Positions 16,688-25,325 of a stretch of 39,442 nt of DNA are shown in pieces; position 1 is the first letter of the stretch; every line of letters starts with the position of its first letter. The notes beneath the pieces were generated by a model. That model was given only the letters and a program-made list of their open reading frames with translations. It had not been told where the DNA came from and made no database searches. The translations under genes and the position numbers were made by a program. The DNA is taken from contig CAZBWS010000011.1 of assembly GCA_964495705.1 (NCBI GenBank), positions 1-39,442 of the forward strand, in the 5' to 3' direction. This stretch comes from CAZBWS01 sp964495705. GTDB taxonomy: Bacteria; Pseudomonadota; Gammaproteobacteria; HTCC5015.

Positions 16688-17257
16688 CTAGTCCTTGGCT
16701 CGCGACAGGTACTTACCCGTACGAGTGTCAATTTTCAACTTATCACCATTATCTACAAACAATGGCACCATAATAGAAGCACCTGTTTCAACAATAGCCG
16801 GCTTGGTAGCACCTTGGGCGGTATCTCCTCTGATGCCTGGATCCGTCTGCGTCACTTCTAAGATAACGTGATTAGGCGGTGTTACTGAAATGATCGCCTC
16901 GTTCCACAGAGTCACTTCAACTTCGTCCTGCTCTTTCAGCCAGTTCTTGGCATCGCCCACGGCAACCGCATCTGCCGCTTGCTGGTCAAAGGTGGCTGGA
17001 TCCATAAAGTGCCAAAATTCGCCATCGGTATACAAGTACTGCATGTCCGTATCCATTGCGTCTGCCGCTTCAATACTGTCACCAGATTTGAAGGTTTTTT
17101 CAATCACACGGCCTGATTTTAGGTTGCGAATCTTAGTCCGAGCAAAGGCTTGGCCTTTACCTGGCTTTACAAATTCATTTTCAACGATGCTATAAGGCTC
17201 GTTGTCGATCAGTAATTTCAGCCCATTTTTAAAATCGCTGGTATTATATGTTCCCAT
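16688..17257 (-). CDS. efp: elongation factor P
   Basis: A 189-residue translation factor that relieves ribosome stalling at polyproline. The modification loop reads PGKGQAF with Lys34, the residue beta-lysylated by EpmA in E. coli. Three beta-barrel domains of normal length follow. I use the ATG at 17257 (MGTYNT), preceded by AGAGGA. The frame stays open to 17359, but those extra residues run into the epmB start and have no ribosome site. It is first in the efp-epmA-transferase operon. The EpmC hydroxylase is not in the window. Confidence 0.97.
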   Translation of the reverse strand: MGTYNTSDFKNGLKLLIDNEPYSIVENEFVKPGKGQAFARTKIRNLKSGRVIEKTFKSGDSIEAADAMDTDMQYLYTDGEFWHFMDPATFDQQAADAVAVGDAKNWLKEQDEVEVTLWNEAIISVTPPNHVILEVTQTDPGIRGDTAQGATKPAIVETGASIMVPLFVDNGDKLKIDTRTGKYLSRAKD

Positions 17258-17288
17258 GATGATCCTCTGTGAGCTGCGCGAACTGCGT

Positions 17289-17326
17289 CGCTCTATAAAT
17301 AATAGAGCGCTATGATACCTGTACAA
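17289..17326 (-). promoter_or_regulatory. efp promoter with an overlapping palindrome
   Basis: Minus strand: -35 TTGTAC (17326-17321, inside the epmB coding region), a 16-base spacer, -10 TATTAT (17304-17299). The -10 overlaps a hairpin or operator-like inverted repeat CGCTCTAT (17289-17296) and ATAGAGCG (17302-17309) with a five-base centre. The only gap between efp and epmB is 54 bases, so this site may serve both genes. Confidence 0.5.
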
Positions 17327-18340
17327 GCCATTCTCGCAAAGCCCAAAAACACCGTGCAATGGAAGCAGGAGCTGGCCGAGGCCATTGAAGATCCTGCCGA
17401 ATTGCTGCGTTTTGTCGGCCTACAAGGCGATGCAGATAGGCTGCAAAAAGCTGTTTCTGCGCAAAAACTATTCAAGCTACGCGTAACCAAAAGCTTTGCC
17501 AAGCGTATAGAATACGGTAACCCACTGGACCCTTTGCTACGGCAAGTGCTGCCTCTAGGTGAAGAGCACCAAGAGGCGGCGGGGTTTAAAGCAGACCCCG
17601 TGGGCGACTTACTTGCCCAGAAACAAACTGGGTTACTGCACAAATACCAAGGCCGAGTGTTGCTGATCACCACAGGAAGTTGTGCTATTAATTGCCGCTA
17701 CTGCTTCCGCCGTGAATACCCCTATAGTGAAGCCAGCGCCACACAAAGCCAGTGGCAGTCGTCTCTGGACTATATCGCAGCTGATACGAGCATTACTGAG
17801 GCTATACTTAGCGGCGGCGACCCACTAATGCTCAGCGACAAACGTTTAGATAAACTAATTACTCAGCTGGAGCAAATTTCCCACCTCAAGCGGCTGCGTA
17901 TACACAGCCGCTTACCCATTGTCCTGCCCAGCCGTATAACAAATACACTAATAACTCGCCTACAACTATCTCGCCTGCAAGTAGTGATGGTAGTGCACAG
18001 CAACCATGCCCAAGAGCTTAACCACGAGGTAGCAGCTGCAATACAAACACTCAAACAGGCTAATATCACCTGCTTAAACCAAGCTGTATTACTGCAGGGG
18101 GTAAATGACAGCCTATCCGCATTATCCCAACTATCAGAGCGATTATTTGAAATAGGAGTATTGCCCTACTACCTTCACCTATTGGATAAAGTGACAGGGG
18201 CTGCACATTTTGATGTACCTGAGCAGCAAGCTCTTCAGTTAATAGCCCAACTGCAAGCGCAGCTTTCGGGGTATTTGGTACCTAAACTAGTCAGGGAAAT
18301 TGCAGGACAGCCTAATAAAACCCCTGTTTATGGGGGGTAA
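17312..18340 (+). CDS. epmB: EF-P beta-lysylation protein EpmB (lysine 2,3-aminomutase-like)
   Basis: A 342-residue radical SAM enzyme that makes (R)-beta-lysine for EpmA. The 4Fe-4S motif CAINCRYCF carries Cys124, Cys128 and Cys131 in the CxxxCxxC spacing. GGDPLM at about 170 is the SAM-binding glycine motif. The length matches short EpmB proteins rather than full KamA. The ATG at 17312 is divergent from efp, so ligand supply, ligase and target are encoded together. A short AT-rich inverted repeat follows the gene. Confidence 0.95.
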   Translation: MIPVQAILAKPKNTVQWKQELAEAIEDPAELLRFVGLQGDADRLQKAVSAQKLFKLRVTKSFAKRIEYGNPLDPLLRQVLPLGEEHQEAAGFKADPVGDLLAQKQTGLLHKYQGRVLLITTGSCAINCRYCFRREYPYSEASATQSQWQSSLDYIAADTSITEAILSGGDPLMLSDKRLDKLITQLEQISHLKRLRIHSRLPIVLPSRITNTLITRLQLSRLQVVMVVHSNHAQELNHEVAAAIQTLKQANITCLNQAVLLQGVNDSLSALSQLSERLFEIGVLPYYLHLLDKVTGAAHFDVPEQQALQLIAQLQAQLSGYLVPKLVREIAGQPNKTPVYGG

Positions 18341-18363
18341 ACCAAGCCTAAAGCGCTCCTAAA

Positions 18364-18382
18364 CAATTATTCACAATAATTG
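18364..18382 (+). terminator. weak AT-rich inverted repeat after epmB
   Basis: CAATTATT (18364-18371) and AATAATTG (18375-18382) enclose three bases, and a short T-run follows about eight bases later. The stem is AT-only and weak. It could instead be a protein-binding palindrome ahead of the FimX-like gene. Confidence 0.3.
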
Positions 18383-18478
18383 CCTAAGTTTTTGAGCTAA
18401 TTGATTTAATTGCCTATTGCAAGCACGCCAGCAGTGCATACAATGGTCAGCTATGTATATCAGTATTTAGGGGCCCGG

Positions 18479-20568
18479 GTGAGCACAGATCAAGCAATAC
18501 GACTACTAGTCGTCGAAAAGAGCACAACCGAAGGCGAAGCATACAATAGCAAGCTGCGCAGCATGGGTGTGCTTGCTCGCTCAAACTACTTTAATGAAGG
18601 CGATGACATCACTCAGCTGATCGACCAACATCTTCCCGACGTTATTTTGTTGCGTCACGGCCACCCCGAAGTCAACCTTAAAGACCTAAACTCCTATACC
18701 TCAACTCTTAATGATGAACTACCTATAGTCTTACTGCGCCGTGATGACGAAGACTTAGACATTGGTAAAATGATGGCCAGTGGCGCTGGCGATATGGTGA
18801 TTGGTGATCACTACGATCACTTGAGACTTGTAGTTCAACGTGAAGCTCATATTGCTAATATGAACCGAGAGCTAAACAAGCTCACCAAGCTGTATAAAGC
18901 CTCTGAAGTGCGCTGTGAAAGCTTGCTACATAACTCCCGTGACTCCATTGCCTACGTTCACGAGGGTATGCATGTCTATGCCAACCAGTCATACCTAGAG
19001 TTGTTTGGTTATGAGGATTTCGATGATTTGGAGGGCCTTCCAATCATGGACATGGTGGTTTCTGACAAGCAAAACGAAATGAAAGAGTTTTTACGTGAGC
19101 TAGATACTGAAAAAGACAGTGATATACACTATCAAACTGACCTTATTTTAGCCGACGAGTCCATTATGGCCTCTGACTTAGAATTTAGTAGCGCCAGTAT
19201 CGAGGGTGAACCTTGTACGCAGATCATTATTCGCCAGAAAGCTGAAGAGAGCACGGGCAACACCAAAGAACTGGAAGAAAAAATTGCACAGATGGCACGT
19301 ATCGACTCGCATACAGGCCTACTCAATCGTCAGAGCTTTATGGACGATATGACACAGGCTCTAGGCACGATGGGCGCAGAGAGTCACGAGTACGCCTACC
19401 TGCATATGCGCCTAGATAAATTTGAAGAGCTGGGTAAAGACTTAGGCCTCGTCGGGGCCGACACTGTGATTACTAAAGTATCAGCAGAACTTAAACGTCG
19501 TATGGGCGACAAAGCCATGCTGTGTCGCTACGACGGCCCTACGTTCTCACACATGTTCCCCGTCAAGGACCGTACCGCAGATATAAAAAAGCGCGCCCAA
19601 GGCATACTCAATGTTATTAGCAAGCTAGCACTAGAGATAGACGACAAGGAAGTGAATGACCTCAGCTTTAGCTTAGGTGTTTGCCTAGTCGACGACGCCA
19701 CATTGAGAGTGCCCGAAATTATTGATCGCGCTGATAACTCACTGCAAAAAGTCATCAAAGACGGTGGCAACAGTTACGAGCTATATCGCCCTAAAGAGGG
19801 CGAAATGACCGAGGCACAACTTGATAAAGCCTGGACAAGCAAGCTAGAAGACGCATTAAAGGAAAACCGTTTCCGCCTTATGTTCCAACCCATCGTCAAA
19901 CTCGATGGCGGTGAGCTGGAACGCTATGAAGTGCTAGTGCGTATGCGAGACGAGCACGGCACAGAAGTTTCCCCAGGAGAGTTTTTACCCGCAGCCGATC
20001 GTACAGGTGTGGCTCGACAAATTGATCGCTGGGTAATCAGTAGTGCCTTCAAAGCCTTGGTTGATCAATTTAAGAAAGGCAACAAAACAATATTGCTCAT
20101 CAAACTAACGGCTAGCTCCTTAAAAGACAAAGACTTATTTGTCTGGATCAAAGACCGCGTAAAAGCCTCTGGCCTGCCCAAAAACTGTTTGATCTTTGAA
20201 GTAAAGGAAGAGTCGGTACAAGAGAATTTAAAACAGGCAACCGCCTTTGCGGCTGGCCTACAAGCGATTGGCTGTGGCCTAGCGATTGATGATTTTGGCA
20301 TCAGCAAAGACCCCTTCAAAGTCATTCAAGAAGTACCTGCACAATTCTTGAAATTTGACGCCAGTCTAACCAATGACTTGTTTAACAATCAAGAGAATCA
20401 AAGCAAGATCACCAAGCTATCCACTAATGCTCATGAAATTCAAAAGCAAACTATCATTCAGCACGTAGAAGATGCTATGACACTTTCGGTGATTTGGACT
20501 ATCGGTTGTGACTATATTCAAGGGCACTTTATCTCTGGGCCTATAGAGAAAATGGATTACGATTTCAC
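18479..20568 (+). CDS. FimX-like protein: REC-like, PAS, degenerate GGDEF and degenerate EAL (3' end in gap)
   Basis: About 697 residues are visible before the N gap. An N-terminal receiver-like domain (RLLVVE, about 8-120) lacks obvious phosphorylation geometry. A PAS domain (about 165-250), a GGDEF domain and an EAL domain follow. The GGDEF signature reads DGPTF and EAL reads EVL. The metal-binding Asn motif NLS is KLT, and the late catalytic Glu position reads IIQHVED, while IDDFG is kept. The pattern matches FimX, a c-di-GMP receptor that controls type IV pili, rather than an active cyclase or phosphodiesterase. GTG at 18479 has AGGGG upstream and starts right before the domain; ATG 18443 and TTG 18410 lack ribosome sites. 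Confidence 0.82.
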
Positions 20569-20668
20569 NNNNNNNNNNNNNNNNNNNNNNNNNNNNNNNN
20601 NNNNNNNNNNNNNNNNNNNNNNNNNNNNNNNNNNNNNNNNNNNNNNNNNNNNNNNNNNNNNNNNNNNN
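20569..20668. other. 100-N scaffold gap truncating the FimX-like gene
   Basis: Exactly 100 Ns of standard spacer, so the true size is unknown. The flanks are not duplicates. The EAL domain runs into it just after QGHFISGPIEK, so only the last few residues and the intergenic DNA need be missing. Confidence 0.95.
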
Positions 20669-20672
20669 CCCT

Positions 20673-21053
20673 CTAAGCATTAACAATAAGACCTACTTGC
20701 TTAAAAGTAGCAAAAACACCATACAAAAAAACGCCCAGATCTAACCATACCGCTATAATTGTTAGCAACACACCAATGCCACCTAGCGAATAAAATAGCT
20801 GTTGATATCTACCTTCTCGCTCTTCGTACAGAAGATCGAACATATCAAAAACATTGCCATCCCAATTTTTTGACAACACACCCTCTACTTTCAAAAGCCT
20901 TATAAACAGAGTGAACTGACAGGCAAGAAAGCCCATTGCATATAAAGGTAGTATCACTCTATATAGTACCGACTCTGAATTAAGGTCTGCTTTAGTTAAA
21001 GCTATAACACCTAACACAACCAAAGCGAACCTAATTAAAGAAAGCCTATTCAC
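20673..21053 (-). CDS. small membrane protein of unknown function
   Basis: A 126-residue protein with hydrophobic segments at about 5-20, 32-52, and one or two at 88-122, separated by a charged loop (EEREGRYQQ). I do not recognise a family. The GTG start lies five bases after the parC stop, and AAGGA of the parC end serves as its ribosome site, so it is translationally coupled to parC. It ends four bases from the N gap. Confidence 0.65.
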   Translation of the reverse strand: MNRLSLIRFALVVLGVIALTKADLNSESVLYRVILPLYAMGFLACQFTLFIRLLKVEGVLSKNWDGNVFDMFDLLYEEREGRYQQLFYSLGGIGVLLTIIAVWLDLGVFLYGVFATFKQVGLIVNA

Positions 21054-21058
21054 GCAAG

Positions 21059-23308
21059 TTATTCCTTAATTTCCACCGTCATACTATCCACATTCTGATA
21101 GCCACGTGGCAACTTAAAGCCGCGCTTACCGCGCTCTACTGTGTACTCTTCCTGTTCAGTCGACTTCATCGTCTTGTGCTTCTTACCGCAGTAAACCGTA
21201 AAGCCCTCCCCATCTTGCAATAGGCCAACGTGAGACAAGACCTCTTCGCGAGTTTTGAACTTGGCCGTGGGAATATTTAACATCTTCACACCCTTACCCC
21301 TCGCTAGCAATGGCAACTCGTCTAGCTTCACAATGCCGCAATAGCCCTGCTGAGTCACACCGACCACCCAGTCCTCCTCATAAGAACGCACAGGCACGGG
21401 CGGCAACACCTTCGCCCCTGCGGGCACACTCAACATCGCCTTACCCGCCTTATTACGAGTAATCATATCTTCTAGCTTGGCCACATAGCCATAACCTGCG
21501 TCGGTGGCCAGCAAATACAGGTCATCCGCCTTGCCCATCATTACCGATACAAACTCTGCACCGTTCGCGACTTTCAACTTACCCGTTAAGGGTTCACCCA
21601 AGCTGCGCGCTGAGGGAAAACCATGTGCGGGCAAGGTATAGGTGCGTCCACTGCTATCTAGGAAGATAGCATTTTGATTGCTACGCCCCTTAACTGCATC
21701 TAAGTAGCCATCACCTGCTTTGTAATTTAGCTCTGTCGCGTCAATTTCGTGGCCCTTAGCTGCACGTACCCAGCCCTTCTGAGAGACTATAACGGTCACA
21801 GGCTCTGACGGCATAAGATCACTTTCATCAATCTGCTTAGCCGCGTCACGAGTCACAATGGGTGAGCGGCGATCGTCGCCGTACATGTCCGCATCGTGTT
21901 GCAGCTCTTTCTTAATGAGTGTTTTCAGACGCGCTTTAGAACCTAAGGTTCTCATCAAATCATCACGCTCTGCTTCCAGCTCTGCCTGCTCGCCGCGAAT
22001 TTTCATCTCTTCTAGCTTGGCCAAGTGGCGCAGCTTGGTTTCTAGGATGGCTTCAGCCTGTATATCACTTAAATCAAAAGTTTTGATCAATACCGGCTTG
22101 GGCTCTTCCTCGGTGCGGATAATGCGGATAACCTCGTCGAGGTTTAAATAGGCAACCAACAAGCCCGCCAAGATGTGCAGACGCGCTTCCACTTTATCTA
22201 AGCGCCATTGTAGGCGCCTAGTCACCGTTTGTTTACGGAAATCTAACCACTCGATAATGATTTCCTTGAGATTACGCACACGGGGTTTGCCGTCTAAACC
22301 AATGATATTCATGTTCACGCGATAAGTGCGCTCAAGATCCGTCGTAGCAAATAGATGGGACATTAGAGAGTCAACATCCACACGATTCGAACGAGGTGTG
22401 ATCACTAAACGGCAAGGATTAGAGTGATCTGACTCATCGCGCAAGTCCTCCACCATTGGCAGCTTTTTATCGCGCATCTGTGCGGCAATCTGTTCTAGCA
22501 GTTTCGCGCCTGACACCTGATGCGGCAAGGCGGTGACGATAATATCGCCATCTTCACGCTCGTAAATTGCGCGCATACGCAGACTGCCGTGGCCTGTCTC
22601 GTAGAGCTGACGAATTTCATTCGCAGGAGTAATAATCTCCGCATCCGTTGGGTAGTCGGGGCCAGGTAAGAAGTCGACCACTTCTTCTAGGGGCATACGA
22701 CTATTGTCTAGCAATGCCAAACAAGCACTCACTACTTCACGTAGATTATGCGGAGGGATATCCGTCGCCATACCCACGGCGATGCCTGTAGTACCGTTCA
22801 ATAAAATATGGGGTACGCGGGAAGGCAGTACTACGGGCTCCTTCATGGTGCCATCAAAGTTCGGCTGCCAATCCACCGTTCCCTGCCCAAGCTCTTGTAG
22901 CATCAGCTTGGAGAAGCCGGTTAGCTTCGCTTCCGTATAACGCATGGCAGCAAAAGACTTAGGGTCATCAGGGGACCCCCAGTTACCCTGACCATCCACC
23001 AGTGGATAGCGATAAGTAAAGGGTTGTGCCATCAACACCATCGCTTCATAACAAGCCGAGTCACCGTGGGGATGGTACTTACCTAACACGTCACCGACGG
23101 TACGTGCGGATTTCTTATGCTTAGACGCTGCACTTAAACCCAGCTCCGACATGGCGTAAATAATACGGCGTTGTACCGGCTTTAAGCCGTCGCCAATATG
23201 CGGCAGCGCACGATCAAGAATCACATACATGGAATAATCCAAGTAAGCCTTCTCAGTAAAATCTTTAATCGGCAGTTTTTCTACTTCGTTTTCAAATACA
23301 GCGCTCAT
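21059..23308 (-). CDS. parC: DNA topoisomerase IV subunit A
   Basis: A 749-residue type IIA topoisomerase subunit that decatenates daughter chromosomes with ParE. The N-terminal breakage-reunion domain has the active-site Tyr124 in AAMRYTEAKL. The quinolone-determining region KYHPHGDSACYEAM keeps Ser84 and Glu88, equivalent to E. coli Ser80 and Glu84, so no classical resistance change is present. The C-terminal beta-propeller is shorter than in GyrA and lacks a clear GyrA box, which supports ParC. It lies downstream of parE in the same direction but separated from it by the small protein and the AbgT gene. Confidence 0.96.
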   Translation of the reverse strand: MSAVFENEVEKLPIKDFTEKAYLDYSMYVILDRALPHIGDGLKPVQRRIIYAMSELGLSAASKHKKSARTVGDVLGKYHPHGDSACYEAMVLMAQPFTYRYPLVDGQGNWGSPDDPKSFAAMRYTEAKLTGFSKLMLQELGQGTVDWQPNFDGTMKEPVVLPSRVPHILLNGTTGIAVGMATDIPPHNLREVVSACLALLDNSRMPLEEVVDFLPGPDYPTDAEIITPANEIRQLYETGHGSLRMRAIYEREDGDIIVTALPHQVSGAKLLEQIAAQMRDKKLPMVEDLRDESDHSNPCRLVITPRSNRVDVDSLMSHLFATTDLERTYRVNMNIIGLDGKPRVRNLKEIIIEWLDFRKQTVTRRLQWRLDKVEARLHILAGLLVAYLNLDEVIRIIRTEEEPKPVLIKTFDLSDIQAEAILETKLRHLAKLEEMKIRGEQAELEAERDDLMRTLGSKARLKTLIKKELQHDADMYGDDRRSPIVTRDAAKQIDESDLMPSEPVTVIVSQKGWVRAAKGHEIDATELNYKAGDGYLDAVKGRSNQNAIFLDSSGRTYTLPAHGFPSARSLGEPLTGKLKVANGAEFVSVMMGKADDLYLLATDAGYGYVAKLEDMITRNKAGKAMLSVPAGAKVLPPVPVRSYEEDWVVGVTQQGYCGIVKLDELPLLARGKGVKMLNIPTAKFKTREEVLSHVGLLQDGEGFTVYCGKKHKTMKSTEQEEYTVERGKRGFKLPRGYQNVDSMTVEIKE

Positions 23309-23358
23309 AGCTTCGCTCTTAATTCATTACGCCAAAATCATTGGCATTAAATTGTTCA

Positions 23359-23417
23359 GTAGGAGCCGTTTCTAACGGCGACATATCAAACATTTCGCCG
23401 TTACAAACGGCTCCTAC
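23359..23417. repeat. REP/BIME-like inverted repeat between abgT and parC
   Basis: Two 23-base arms, 23359-23381 and 23395-23417, begin or end with GTAGGAGCCGTTT and its complement. They match with one mismatch across a 13-base loop. Each arm is itself partly palindromic (CCGTT..AACGG) and ends in GGCGA. The GTAGGAG...GCGA layout resembles REP sequences of Pseudomonas and relatives. A second diverged pair is at 27293-27356. Confidence 0.85.
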
Positions 23418-23437
23418 GTTTATTCTAAAAAATTACT

Positions 23438-24952
23438 TTAATTCGGCCCCAAGGGAATACCAATAGCCAACCACGCCCCTAAGAACACACTCCACCCAAT
23501 CAAAAAGGCAATAGAGTACGGCAACATCATGGCAATCAATGTGCCCAGTTTTATATCGGGTTGGTAGCGCTGCATAAAGGCAATCACTACAGGGAAGTAA
23601 GGCATTAAGGGGGTAATAATATTCGTGCTGCTATCGCCAATACGATAGGCCACTTGGGTAATTTCGGGGGAGATACCCGCCAGCGCTAACATGGGCACAA
23701 ACACCGGAGCCATCACCGCCCACTTCGCCGACATGCTGCCGACAAATAAATTAATGCTGGCAGTCAATAATATGAAGGCTAGCAAAATCACATAAGGCGA
23801 ACTATCCGCATTCTGCAGTGCATTCGCGCCGCTGATAGAAATCACAGGTCCTATACCCGACCAGGAAAACCAAGCGACAAACTGCGCGGCGAAAAACATC
23901 AGCACTAAATAGCTGGCCAAACCTTGTAGCGCCTTCTCCATACTCGCCACCCAGTCGGCACCGCTTTGGAATGACTTGGTTACAAAACCGTACACGCTGC
24001 CTGCAATAGCAAAGCCCACAGCAATGACCACCACTATGCCATACATAAAGGGGGACTTTAAAATACTTTGCGTTGCTGGGTCGCGAAGTATTCCGGACTC
24101 AGGTACTACCGCTACAGCTAGTAATACTAGATAGGCTAGCAAAGCTAATGCCGAATATTTAATGCCTCGCAGCTCATCCGCATTCAGTCTATTGTCATCC
24201 TGAGCGCAACGCAGTGAAGCCGAAGGATCCGGTTCACCGATATTAGTAGCCTTATCTAAATTCGGAATCACCACCTTCTCGGTAATAAAGGTCGCAACCA
24301 AGGTCACAAACAACACCGAGGCAATCATAAAGTAATAGTTCGCTGCGGGGCTAACCACTTGAGCAATCGACGGATCAGCTTTTAATGCTTCTGTGCTTAA
24401 GCCAGACAGGATTACATCCACTGGACCCAGTACCAAGTTGGCACTAAAGCCACCCGACACCCCCGCAAAGGCCGCCGCCATACCCGCCAGTGGCGCACGC
24501 CCCAAGCTGTGAAACACCAAGCCCGCTAATGGAATCAGCACAACGTAACCTGCGTCTGCGGCAATGCTCGACATCACCCCCGCAAATACGACCAAAGAAG
24601 TCACCATTACCGTATTGGCTTTAGCGACGATGCTTTTTAATAGCGCTCGGATAAGACCTGAGTGCTCCGCAAAGCCGATGCCTAGCATTGCTACGATAAC
24701 TGTGCCTACAGGAGCAAAACCAGTGAAGTTTTTCACTGCCTTTAGTAGCATTTCTCGTAAACCCCAACCCGAGGCTAGATTTTCCACTTCTACGACTTGT
24801 CCTGTTACCGGATGAACAGCACTCACACCAATAAAGCTTAGCAATGCGGATAAGCTAAAAACGAATAGGCACAGATAGACGAACAGGATCGTTGGATGGG
24901 GAAGACGATTGCCTGTGCGTTCTATAAAACTTAATGCCCTTTGAATACTCAT
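23438..24952 (-). CDS. AbgT family transporter
   Basis: A 504-residue inner-membrane protein with roughly eleven to thirteen hydrophobic segments. It has AbgT-family features such as PHPTILF near residue 18, SSIAADAGYVVLIPL in the middle, and SSTNIITPLMPYFP near the C terminus. Characterised relatives import p-aminobenzoyl-glutamate (AbgT) or export sulfonamides and PABA (MtrF, YdaH). The ATG lies one base after the stop of the small upstream gene. An in-frame insert, GEPDPSASLRCAQDDN at about residue 238, is encoded by a copy of the dispersed repeat and lies in a cytoplasmic-looking loop. It sits between parE and parC with no evident functional link. Confidence 0.9.
   Translation of the reverse strand: MSIQRALSFIERTGNRLPHPTILFVYLCLFVFSLSALLSFIGVSAVHPVTGQVVEVENLASGWGLREMLLKAVKNFTGFAPVGTVIVAMLGIGFAEHSGLIRALLKSIVAKANTVMVTSLVVFAGVMSSIAADAGYVVLIPLAGLVFHSLGRAPLAGMAAAFAGVSGGFSANLVLGPVDVILSGLSTEALKADPSIAQVVSPAANYYFMIASVLFVTLVATFITEKVVIPNLDKATNIGEPDPSASLRCAQDDNRLNADELRGIKYSALALLAYLVLLAVAVVPESGILRDPATQSILKSPFMYGIVVVIAVGFAIAGSVYGFVTKSFQSGADWVASMEKALQGLASYLVLMFFAAQFVAWFSWSGIGPVISISGANALQNADSSPYVILLAFILLTASINLFVGSMSAKWAVMAPVFVPMLALAGISPEITQVAYRIGDSSTNIITPLMPYFPVVIAFMQRYQPDIKLGTLIAMMLPYSIAFLIGWSVFLGAWLAIGIPLGPN
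24193..24240. repeat. partial TGTCATCCTGA repeat, in frame inside the AbgT gene
   Basis: About 48 bases closely match the left half of the 7057-7169 element (TGTCATCCTGA, then CGCAGTG, AAGGATC, GTTCAC). Read on the minus strand it encodes about sixteen residues (SASLRCAQDDN) with no frameshift or stop. An ATGCGGAT word follows directly at 24176-24183. Confidence 0.8.
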
Positions 24953-24953
24953 A

Positions 24954-25325
24954 TCAATTAAATTTTGATTCGCACTTTTGAATTATTATATTTACCTTTT
25001 TTTCTTGAAAATCTCTTTGAACCTTTCCTGAATATCCAAGGGCATGCTTCGTGAACGCAGGAAGCCAATAAGTAAAGCTATTATCTTCTACATATAAAGT
25101 ATCTTGCTTTAATAACTGGGCATGATTTTCTGCCAACTCTCGCATTAGAAAGCATTGAGACTCAAGATTAGTAAAATCTATTTTTTGTATTCCTTGGCTA
25201 ATCTTTTCAGCTGTTTCAATCAAATAATATGCATTATTTGTGCGTTCAATACTATTTAACCAAACAATACTAATTAAGCTTGCAGTCAAAAGAGAACCTA
25301 TAGAAAAGGCAAGGAAATATTTCAC
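24954..25325 (-). CDS. small membrane-anchored protein of unknown function
   Basis: A 123-residue protein with one N-terminal hydrophobic segment (about 4-24) and a polar remainder that is probably periplasmic, with two cysteines (about 58 and 118). I recognise no family. It is AT-richer than its neighbours. The GTG start directly follows the parE TAG, and its TGA is one base from the AbgT ATG. It is therefore wedged tightly into the parE-abgT transcript. Confidence 0.6.
   Translation of the reverse strand: MKYFLAFSIGSLLTASLISIVWLNSIERTNNAYYLIETAEKISQGIQKIDFTNLESQCFLMRELAENHAQLLKQDTLYVEDNSFTYWLPAFTKHALGYSGKVQRDFQEKKVNIIIQKCESKFN

Noticed and set aside
17258..17359. N-terminal extension of EF-P up to 17359
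   Set aside because: It overlaps the epmB start, lacks a ribosome site and precedes the canonical MGTYNT start with AGAGGA in front.
21059..23308. Quinolone-resistant ParC
   Set aside because: The Ser84 and Glu88 positions equivalent to E. coli Ser80 and Glu84 are wild type.
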